Source: CAZRIT01 sp964600225 (GTDB taxonomy: Bacteria > Bacillota > Clostridia > Christensenellales > CAG-138). Taken from it: a stretch of DNA of 6,654 nt. Shown here piece by piece: positions 1 to 4,690 of this stretch (the first letter of the stretch is position 1; every line of letters begins with the position of its first letter). The notes beneath the pieces were generated by a model that was not told where the DNA came from, searched no databases, and worked only from the letters and a program-made list of their open reading frames with translations. The stretch covers positions 1-6,654 of the forward strand of contig CAZRIT010000082.1 of NCBI GenBank assembly GCA_964600225.1, given 5' to 3'. A program made the translations under genes and the position numbers.

Positions 1-101
1 ACTCACTTTGTCATCCTGAGCGAAAATGACAACTCACTTTGTCATCCTGAGCGAAAATGACAACTCACTTTGTCATCCTGAGCGAAGCCGAAGGATCTTG
101 A
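1..101. repeat. 31-bp tandem repeat array (about 2.7 copies)
   Basis: Two identical 31-bp units (1-31 and 32-62) are followed by a third (63 onward) that matches for about 24 bases and then runs into different sequence ending near 'GGATCTTG'. Each full unit contains TTTGTCAT followed by CCTGAGCGAA. TTGTCAT at 8-14 can pair with ATGACAA at 26-32 across an 11-nt loop, so the array could form a row of small hairpins. The GTCATcCTGAGCGAAG core is a familiar dispersed intergenic repeat in clostridial genomes. Its translation gives spurious 'HSEERSDEE'-type peptides, and I see no real gene here. The array begins at the window edge and may extend to the left. Confidence 0.85.
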
Positions 102-328
102 AGGTTTCGCTTGAACGCTGCCCCGGTTTCTTGCAGAGCGTCCGCTGCGGCGGGACAGATTCTTCGTCGCTCCGCTCCTCTGAATGACAACGGAATGCAC
201 GCTCCTCTGAATGACAACGGAATGCACGCTCCTCTGAATGACAACGAAATGCACGCTCCTTAGAATAGCAACGGGATTCCGCGCTGCTTAGCATAACACA
301 GCGGCAACGCGCTGCTCGGAATGACAAA
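69..328. repeat. Composite inverted-repeat intergenic element (MITE- or REP-like)
   Basis: The outer ends are exact 8-bp inverted repeats, TTTGTCAT (69-76) and ATGACAAA (321-328). Longer imperfect arms also match. The left arm reads GTCATcCTGAGcGaAG and runs on to GGATCTTG. Its counterpart on the right, read on the minus strand upward from base 192, reads GTCATTCAGAGGAGCGGAG and runs on to GAAGAATCTG. The middle (about 105-160) has no recognisable gene. Inverted ends, no coding capacity and the sequence class fit a non-autonomous mobile or REP-like repeat. Target-site duplications are not evident, so its mobility is inference. Confidence 0.6.
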
Positions 329-332
329 TGAC
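174..332. repeat. Decaying 27-28-bp tandem repeat array (about 6 units)
   Basis: Units start at 174, 201, 228, 255, 283 and 311. The first two are identical 27-mers (GCTCCTCTGAATGACAACGG followed by AATGCAC). The third differs by one base. The fourth and fifth are 28 bp and strongly diverged, and the sixth is partial and ends in ATGACAAATGAC. Divergence increases toward the tspO side, as expected if the array grew by duplication at its inner end or decayed from its outer end. Minus-strand translation gives the repeated peptide CHSEERAFR, which I regard as non-genic. Confidence 0.85.
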
Positions 333-340
333 ATACGTCA

Positions 341-374
341 GCAAAACGGACGGGGGTATCACCGTCCGTTTTGC
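341..374. terminator. Perfect 13-bp hairpin, probable bidirectional intrinsic terminator
   Basis: Bases 341-353 (GCAAAACGGACGG) and 362-374 (CCGTCCGTTTTGC) are exact reverse complements around the 8-nt loop GGGTATCA. The A4/T4 runs flank a GC-rich core, the usual form of a bidirectional rho-independent terminator, although the T run is short and lies within the stem. It probably ends a transcript entering from left of the window, since no gene precedes it here. It also lies directly before tspO and would insulate that gene. A role as a 5' regulatory hairpin is less likely, because the candidate tspO promoter begins at its 3' foot. Confidence 0.65.
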
Positions 375-401
375 ATGTTTGTCCCTGCTAACGCATATAC
401 T
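371..401 (+). promoter_or_regulatory. Candidate tspO promoter
   Basis: A good -10 hexamer, TATACT (396-401), lies 19 bp downstream of TTGCAT (371-376). The spacer is longer than ideal and there is no extended -10 TG. The -10 ends exactly 6 nt before the ATG at 408, so transcription would start at or next to the start codon. No Shine-Dalgarno sequence is visible before that ATG, which is consistent with a leaderless mRNA. Assigned by inspection only. Confidence 0.4.
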
Positions 402-407
402 TTTGGT

Positions 408-893
408 ATGAATCAAGATTTACGTCGGGCAAAGCCTTGGAAAATCTATGCCGTAAGCATTGCGCTGCCGCTATTGGTCGGGGGGCTGAGCGCGCTGATT
501 TCGCTGGACGGCATGCGCGCTTACGAACAGCTCAATCAACCGCCATTGTCGCCGCCGATGTGGCTGTTCCCCGTCGTTTGGACGATACTGTACACGCTCA
601 TGGGCGTGTCCTCGGGCATGGTGTTCCAAAGCAGGCTGCCCGCGCGCCGCGATGCGCTGCGCATCTACGGCCTGCAATTGGCGCTCAACTTCTGCTGGCC
701 GATCCTGTTCTTTGCGCTCGGACTCAGGCTGACGGCGTTCGTGTGGCTGCTCATTTTGGAAGCGCTGATTGTTATCATGATCGCCTTGTTTACGGCCATC
801 CGCCCCATTGCGGGATGCCTGCAGATTCCGTATGCCGTGTGGTGCGCGTTTGCCGCATACCTAAACCTATCCGCGTTTTTGCTGAATCAATAG
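408..893 (+). CDS. tspO: TspO/MBR family membrane protein (tryptophan-rich sensory protein)
   Basis: This 161-residue protein has the normal TspO length and five predicted membrane helices (about residues 13-33, 51-73, 85-104, 108-130 and 135-158). Family signatures are visible: the loop before helix 2 with QPPLSPPMW, then PVVWTILYTLMG (about 55-66); LALNFCWPILFF (91-102); and PYAVWCAFAAYLN (141-153). TspO proteins bind porphyrins and related tetrapyrroles in the membrane and are tied to stress and tetrapyrrole handling; the exact role here is unknown. The frame is open back to an ATG at 321, but those extra 29 residues would translate the hairpin at 341-374 and the repeat edge. The ATG at 408 gives a typical TspO N-terminus. 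No Shine-Dalgarno precedes it. The stop overlaps the end of the convergent hydrolase gene by 7 bp. Confidence 0.92.
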   Translation: MNQDLRRAKPWKIYAVSIALPLLVGGLSALISLDGMRAYEQLNQPPLSPPMWLFPVVWTILYTLMGVSSGMVFQSRLPARRDALRIYGLQLALNFCWPILFFALGLRLTAFVWLLILEALIVIMIALFTAIRPIAGCLQIPYAVWCAFAAYLNLSAFLLNQ

Positions 894-1780
894 AGCTTTG
901 GCCGACGGTAACGCGTCCATGCGGGCCGTGCGCGCATGCGCTTTCCGACAAAATCGTAGCCCTTGCGCGCATGGATGCGGGATAGCTGGCAGCCGTACGC
1001 GCCGCCCATCCACTCCACAACGTACCCGCCGCCGACATAGATGCCGATGTGCCCCGGCCGACCCACCCAATCGCCCGCACGCAGGCGGCTCCTGGCCACC
1101 TTGGCGGAATAGCTGCCGCTCGCCAGACCGTTAGCCGTCATATCGAAGTTTGGCGCAACGAACCCGTGCTTTCGCATCAACCCCACAATACCTCCCGAGC
1201 AATCCGCGCCCGAAAGCGTTGGATCGCGCCTGATGGCGTTGAGCATCATCTGCTTGCGGCCGCCGCTATAATACTGCGGCGTTCGTTTTGCGCCCGATTC
1301 GATACGCGCGGCCGTGATGACGATGCGCGACAGATCCGTTTCGTACAGGTTTCCTCCCCAGATATACAGAGAGTGCGGATACGCCTGCGGTACTGACGGA
1401 TCGTAAGCGTATTGCAGCGCCTCGACGACAAAATCCCGCTGGCTTTCGGGCAGGTCCGAAATCTCCTCGGACATGGCCGCGCGCGCCGCTATGCCGATAT
1501 GATCGGGCCACACGATGCGGCCATCGGGCATGACCGCGCGCATGACGATGGCGTCCCACGTCTTTTCTCCGATCAGACCGTCCACCTGCAGCTTGCGCCC
1601 GTTGACATCCGTATTCCCGCGTTGGAACTTGCGCACGGCCGACAGCGTATCGAACCCGAACGTGGTTTTGACAACGCTCGTCATCGATTCCGGATAGTAC
1701 CCAAGCTGCAGCAGCAGCTTTTTGATATATAACACATCCGAGCCGCTCGAACCCGGACGCAGAATTTTTGTGTACATCAT
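887..1780 (-). CDS. Peptidoglycan-binding NlpC/P60-type cysteine hydrolase
   Basis: This 297-residue protein has two recognisable parts. Residues about 8-80 form a peptidoglycan_binding_1 domain (GSSGSDVLYIKKLLLQLGYYP ... LSAVRKFQRGN ... VDGLIGEKTWDAI). Residues about 185-290 look like an NlpC/P60 papain-like peptidase: the nucleophile motif GADCSGG places Cys194, the RPGHIGIYVGGGYVVEW segment places His244, and Glu256 sits where the third polar residue usually lies. Residues 85-180 form a linker I do not recognise. Such enzymes cut peptide stems of peptidoglycan. There is no signal peptide or membrane segment, which is odd for a wall enzyme; it could be released by lysis, exported non-classically, be phage-derived, or act on the wall of the mother cell or spore. 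AGGGAGGG lies 6 nt before the first of two adjacent ATGs (1780), fixing the start. It converges on tspO and is divergent from the PAP2 gene. Confidence 0.85.
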   Translation of the reverse strand: MMYTKILRPGSSGSDVLYIKKLLLQLGYYPESMTSVVKTTFGFDTLSAVRKFQRGNTDVNGRKLQVDGLIGEKTWDAIVMRAVMPDGRIVWPDHIGIAARAAMSEEISDLPESQRDFVVEALQYAYDPSVPQAYPHSLYIWGGNLYETDLSRIVITAARIESGAKRTPQYYSGGRKQMMLNAIRRDPTLSGADCSGGIVGLMRKHGFVAPNFDMTANGLASGSYSAKVARSRLRAGDWVGRPGHIGIYVGGGYVVEWMGGAYGCQLSRIHARKGYDFVGKRMRARPAWTRYRRPKLY

Positions 1781-1830
1781 GTGATTCCCTCCCTAACCAC
1801 AATATGCTATACTGGTTTGGGAGGTGTGCT
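1781..1830. promoter_or_regulatory. 50-bp divergent control region, hydrolase / PAP2 phosphatase
   Basis: On the plus strand there is an extended -10, TGcTATACT (1805-1813), with only a poor -35 candidate (TTCCCT, 1785-1790, 17-bp spacing). Transcription would start near 1820. The PAP2 Shine-Dalgarno GGGAGGTG (1819-1826) lies 4 nt before the ATG at 1831. On the minus strand the hydrolase Shine-Dalgarno occupies 1787-1794. No convincing minus-strand promoter is seen in these 50 bp, so that promoter may lie partly within the first codons of the PAP2 gene. Confidence 0.5.
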
Positions 1831-2775
1831 ATGACATTTTTGCGTTATTTGGAGACGATCCGTACGCCGCTATTGGACGCCGTCATGCAGTTTGTCACGC
1901 TGTTTGGCGAGGAAACGCTGTTTATGGTGATTGCCATGATGTTCTTTTGGTGCGTCAACAAACGGCATGGCTATTTTTTGCTGTATGTCAGCTTCTTTGG
2001 CGCCACGCTCAACCAGTTTTTAAAGCTCTTGTTCTGTATTCCGCGCCCATGGGTGCTCGACCCCGAATTCACCATTGTGGAAAGCGCGCAGGAAGCCGCC
2101 ACAGGCTATTCCTTCCCCAGCGGGCATACGCAAAGCGCCGCGGGTCTGTTCCTGGGCATCGGCCGCTTTACAGGCAAGTGGGGCGCGCGCATCGGCTGCA
2201 TCGCGCTGACGCTTCTGGTGGGGTTTTCACGCATGTATCTGGGCGTGCATACGCCCGCGGATGTGCTGGTATCGCTCGGCATTGCGGTGCTGTTGGTGAT
2301 GGTTGCATTCCCGTTGTTCTATCGGGCGTGGCGTGACCACCGCTGGTACTACCCGCTTTGCGGGGCGCTGCTTGCGCTGGGCTTTGCGTTGATCATCTAC
2401 ACGGATTTTTTCCCGATGCCCGCCAACGCCATCCCCGCATTCTCCCTGGACGGCGCGGAAATGGCCTACAAGATGCTGGGCGCTTCGCTCGGCCTGGTGT
2501 TCACGCTCTGGCTGGATACGCGCTACATTCAATTTGAAACCAAAGCCGTCTGGTGGGCGCAGATACTCAAGTGCAGCCTTGGCCTTGCCCTTATCATCGC
2601 CGTGCGGCTTGTCACCAAGGCGCCGCTGCTGGCTTTGACCTGCGGGCACAACCTGGCGCACCTGATTCGGTACTTTTTGATGGTCGCCGTCGGCGGCGTG
2701 GTATGGCCGTTGACCTTCCGCTATTTCGGAAAACTCGGGCAAACGCCCGCGAGCGATTACCCACAGGCGGATTGA
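1831..2775 (+). CDS. PAP2-family integral membrane phosphatase
   Basis: This 314-residue multi-spanning membrane protein contains the complete three-part PAP2 (phosphatidic acid phosphatase 2) motif: KLLFCIPRP (65-73, K-x6-RP), PSGH (96-99) and SRMYLGVHTPAD (133-144, SR-x5-H-x3-D). The catalytic pair would be His99 and His140. This family removes phosphate from lipid phosphates or prenyl pyrophosphates at the outer membrane face; the substrate cannot be told from the sequence. An undecaprenyl-pyrophosphate or phosphatidylglycerophosphate role is possible but unproven. After the PAP2 core, residues about 175-300 add several more hydrophobic helices, making it longer than minimal PAP2 enzymes. 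The frame is open back to 1768, but GGGAGGTG 4 nt upstream fixes the start at 1831. It converges with hflX across 7 bp. Confidence 0.9.
   Translation: MTFLRYLETIRTPLLDAVMQFVTLFGEETLFMVIAMMFFWCVNKRHGYFLLYVSFFGATLNQFLKLLFCIPRPWVLDPEFTIVESAQEAATGYSFPSGHTQSAAGLFLGIGRFTGKWGARIGCIALTLLVGFSRMYLGVHTPADVLVSLGIAVLLVMVAFPLFYRAWRDHRWYYPLCGALLALGFALIIYTDFFPMPANAIPAFSLDGAEMAYKMLGASLGLVFTLWLDTRYIQFETKAVWWAQILKCSLGLALIIAVRLVTKAPLLALTCGHNLAHLIRYFLMVAVGGVVWPLTFRYFGKLGQTPASDYPQAD
2730..2753 (-). terminator. Weak candidate hflX terminator inside the PAP2 3' coding end
   Basis: Read on the minus strand from 2753, CTC-GC-GGGC, loop GTTT, then GCCC-GAG gives a 7-bp stem with a 2-nt bulge, followed by TTTT. It lies about 30 nt past the hflX stop, at the position expected for a terminator. 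The bulge and short T run make this tentative. Confidence 0.3.
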
Positions 2776-2782
2776 CCGCAAA

Positions 2783-4597
2783 TTAATTCATGATAGGATC
2801 GTTTTCCCAACGCGCTGCCGTCTGGGATTGCAGCGCGTTTTTGACGCGCCAGAGCTCCTGTTCCTCCATCAGTACCGCCACATGCGTGCCATCGCCCTCG
2901 TGCGCTTCCGAAAGCACCGTGCCCAGCGTGCGGATGAGCTGCATGGCGTCGTAACGATCGTACGGCACGGTCAGCTCCACGCGTATCTGGGTTTTTCCGA
3001 GCATGGCCTCCACGGCGTCGAGCAGCGCATCCAGCCCTTCCCCCGTCCTTGCGCTGACGGACAAAGCGGTTTCGGTATGCACGGACGCGGCGTCTGGCAC
3101 GTCGGCTTTGTTGTATACGTCGATGCGTGGCGTGTCGAGCGCGCCAAGGGTGCCGAGCACATCCTCCACCACGCGCTTTTGCACATCGAAGTAGGGGCTG
3201 GTGGAATCGATCACATGCAGTATCAAATCGGCGTCGCGCACCTCGTCGAGCGTGGAGCGGAACGCATTGACCAGATCGTGCGGGAGCTTGTTGATAAAGC
3301 CCACCGTATCGGAAACCAGGCATTCCGTGCCCTTGGGCAGCGTGATGCGGCGCACGATGGGATCGAGCGTGGCAAACAGCTTGTCCTCGGCCAGCGCATC
3401 GCTGCCCGACAGGGCGTTGAGCATGGTGGATTTGCCCGCGTTGGTGTAGCCGACCAACGCCACCACGGGAATGGGGTTGGCGGTGCGGCGGGTCTTTCTG
3501 AGCGTGCGCTGCTTTTCGATTTCTCCCAGCGCTTCCTCCAGTTCAAATATGCGGCGGCGGATGCGGCGGCGGTCGATCTCCAGCTTTTTTTCGCCCGGGC
3601 CGCGCATGCCCACGCCCGATGCGCCCTGCCGCGACAGCACGCGCCCCATGCCCAAAAGCCTCGGCAGACGGTATTTGAGCTGCGCCAGCTCCACTTGCAG
3701 CTTACCCTCCCGCGACTGTGCGCGCTGTGCGAAGATATCGAGAATCAGCATCGTGCGGTCAATGATGGGGAGCTTGCAGATGGTTTCCAGATTGCGCAGC
3801 TGTATGGCCGACAGCTCGTCGTCAAACACAATCAGGTCGGCCTCGGCGGCGCTGGCGGTCAATGCAATTTCATCCGCCTTGCCCGTGCCGATATAGGTGG
3901 CGTTGTCGATGGAGCGCTTGCGCTGCTGCTCCCTTGCCACCACCAGTATGCCCGCCGTTTCGCACAAAGCGGCAAGCTCTGCGATGGTATCGTAGCCCGC
4001 GCCGCTGTCGATGCCGCACAGCAGCGCGCGGTCGGGACGGATCTCGGCAATGTTGAAAAAGGAGGTGTGCAGCCTGTCGTCAGCCTCGCGGATGGCGTCC
4101 ATCAGTTTTTTTTGCGGCAGGCGGTCGGCGCGCAGCGGGCCATACAGCACCGTCTCCCTGCGATCCTCCACCATGTCGCCGATGTAGCCGACATAGACGC
4201 TCGACGCCCTGCCGTCATACACGCCGATGGCGGCCATGGCGTCCAGGCGCAACGCGTTGAGCGAGCCGATATCCACGTCCGAAAGGATGCCCGGGCCGTT
4301 GGGGTGCGTGTGGATGCAGCGCACGCCGCAGAGGCGGTCGATGTTGCGTACCAGCCGCATCTCCTCCATGTCCACGGTGCGGTCGTCGCCGATGCGCACA
4401 TCCATAATCTCTCCGCTGCGGGCAACGTAGATAAGCATCTCGCGGTTGATGAGCGCGGTTAAGCGCACCAATACGTCCGCCACCTCGGCGCTCAAAAACG
4501 TATCGGACGACATGGGCATCTTGTACAATTGTTTCATCTCGGCCAATATCGCATCGCGGATGCCGCCGATATTGCCGTGCACTTCTTCTGTCTTCAT
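2783..4597 (-). CDS. hflX: GTPase HflX with N-terminal JAMM/RadC-like extension
   Basis: This 604-residue protein is about 180 residues longer than E. coli HflX. Residues about 188-365 are the HflX-specific N-terminal and linker domains (ATYIGTGKADE; the arginine-rich helical segment after GMRGPGEKKLE). Residues about 375-535 are the G domain: G1 GYTNAGKS (383-390), G2 Thr410 in LFATLDP, G3 DTVGF (430-434), G4 NKAD (496-499) and G5 SAR (515-517). A short C-terminal domain follows. HflX binds the 50S subunit and splits stalled or idle 70S/100S ribosomes, and is linked to heat stress and macrolide/lincosamide tolerance in several bacteria. Residues 1-185 hold HTHPNGPGILSDVD (96-109), an exact HxH-x7-SxxD. 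The ATG at 4597 has no Shine-Dalgarno. The frame is open to a TTG at 4633, but that codon lies in the -35 box, so I reject it as a start. Confidence 0.93.
   Translation of the reverse strand: MKTEEVHGNIGGIRDAILAEMKQLYKMPMSSDTFLSAEVADVLVRLTALINREMLIYVARSGEIMDVRIGDDRTVDMEEMRLVRNIDRLCGVRCIHTHPNGPGILSDVDIGSLNALRLDAMAAIGVYDGRASSVYVGYIGDMVEDRRETVLYGPLRADRLPQKKLMDAIREADDRLHTSFFNIAEIRPDRALLCGIDSGAGYDTIAELAALCETAGILVVAREQQRKRSIDNATYIGTGKADEIALTASAAEADLIVFDDELSAIQLRNLETICKLPIIDRTMLILDIFAQRAQSREGKLQVELAQLKYRLPRLLGMGRVLSRQGASGVGMRGPGEKKLEIDRRRIRRRIFELEEALGEIEKQRTLRKTRRTANPIPVVALVGYTNAGKSTMLNALSGSDALAEDKLFATLDPIVRRITLPKGTECLVSDTVGFINKLPHDLVNAFRSTLDEVRDADLILHVIDSTSPYFDVQKRVVEDVLGTLGALDTPRIDVYNKADVPDAASVHTETALSVSARTGEGLDALLDAVEAMLGKTQIRVELTVPYDRYDAMQLIRTLGTVLSEAHEGDGTHVAVLMEEQELWRVKNALQSQTAARWENDPIMN
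2809..2842 (+). terminator. Intrinsic terminator of the PAP2 gene, embedded in hflX
   Basis: Bases 2809-2818 (AACGCGCTGC) and 2830-2839 (GCAGCGCGTT) form a perfect 10-bp stem with an 11-nt loop. T5 (2838-2842) closes and follows the stem. It starts 33 nt after the PAP2 stop codon. The same bases encode hflX residues about 585-598 on the other strand. No comparable T run exists in the minus direction, so it should act on plus-strand transcripts only. Confidence 0.75.
4525..4532. promoter_or_regulatory. ACAATTGT palindrome within hflX (possible operator copy)
   Basis: This is an exact ACAATTGT in codons about 23-26 of hflX. It matches the palindrome at 4601-4608 and the half-sites of the dyad at 4630-4643. 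A chance occurrence through the coding of QLY is possible. Confidence 0.3.
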
Positions 4598-4633
4598 GGC
4601 ACAATTGTAACATTCCCCATGTGAACTTGACAA
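4598..4633 (-). promoter_or_regulatory. hflX promoter, likely giving a leaderless mRNA
   Basis: On the minus strand, TTGTCA (4633-4628) is followed by an 18-bp spacer and TACAAT (4609-4604). An extended -10 TG precedes the -10 box (TGtTACAAT). Six bases (TGTGCC) then lead to the ATG at 4597, so transcription is expected to start at or very near the initiation codon. The -10 overlaps the palindrome ACAATTGT (4601-4608), where a repressor could occlude it. Confidence 0.65.
4601..4608. promoter_or_regulatory. ACAATTGT palindrome over the hflX -10 box
   Basis: This exact 8-bp palindrome covers most of the hflX -10 hexamer and lies 32 bp (centre to centre, about three helical turns) from the dyad at 4630-4643. 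It shares both half-sites with that dyad. Confidence 0.4.
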
Positions 4634-4655
4634 TTCAAATTGTTGAGAATAAGAT
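4627..4655 (+). promoter_or_regulatory. ABC exporter promoter
   Basis: A consensus -35 TTGACA (4627-4632), a 17-bp spacer and the -10 TAAGAT (4650-4655) make a strong housekeeping-sigma promoter. Expected transcription starts near 4662, about 29 nt before the ATG at 4691. The -35 shares 5 bp (4628-4632) with the oppositely oriented hflX -35. Confidence 0.75.
4630..4643. promoter_or_regulatory. ACAATT-CA-AATTGT dyad, candidate operator for both promoters
   Basis: This perfect 6-bp inverted repeat has a 2-bp centre and overlaps the -35 elements of both hflX and the exporter operon. It resembles MarR/OhrR-class operators (TACAATT-AATTGTA type). No regulator gene is present in the window, so the binding protein is unknown. 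Confidence 0.45.
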
Positions 4656-4690
4656 TTTAATCAGTCTATTTATGATAAAGGTAGGAATTT

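Noticed and set aside
42..327. Minus-strand open frames with repeated CHSEERAFR peptides
   Set aside because: They are translations of the tandem repeats, with no start signal and no non-repeat domain.
1..332. CRISPR array
   Set aside because: Repeats are directly adjacent, with no unique spacers of constant length, and no cas genes are present. It is a simple tandem array.
321..407. N-terminal extension of TspO from the ATG at 321
   Set aside because: It would translate the repeat edge and the terminator hairpin, and TspO proteins normally begin just before the first helix, as with the ATG at 408.
913..955. CATGCG...CGCATG inverted repeat as a tspO terminator
   Set aside because: The stem is only 6 bp and is not followed by a T run. 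It lies in the hydrolase coding sequence and is likely chance.
437..985. Plus-strand frame of 182 codons overlapping tspO
   Set aside because: It is an alternative-frame shadow of tspO, whose own frame shows all family motifs and helices.
2828..4462. Long plus-strand open frame of 544 codons antisense to hflX
   Set aside because: It is a shadow of the GC-rich hflX codons. The product is rich in His, Ala, Gln and Arg with no recognisable domain, and hflX on the other strand has every GTPase motif.
4598..4633. TTG start for hflX at 4633
   Set aside because: The codon is part of the hflX -35 box, has no ribosome-binding site, and would have to lie upstream of the transcription start.
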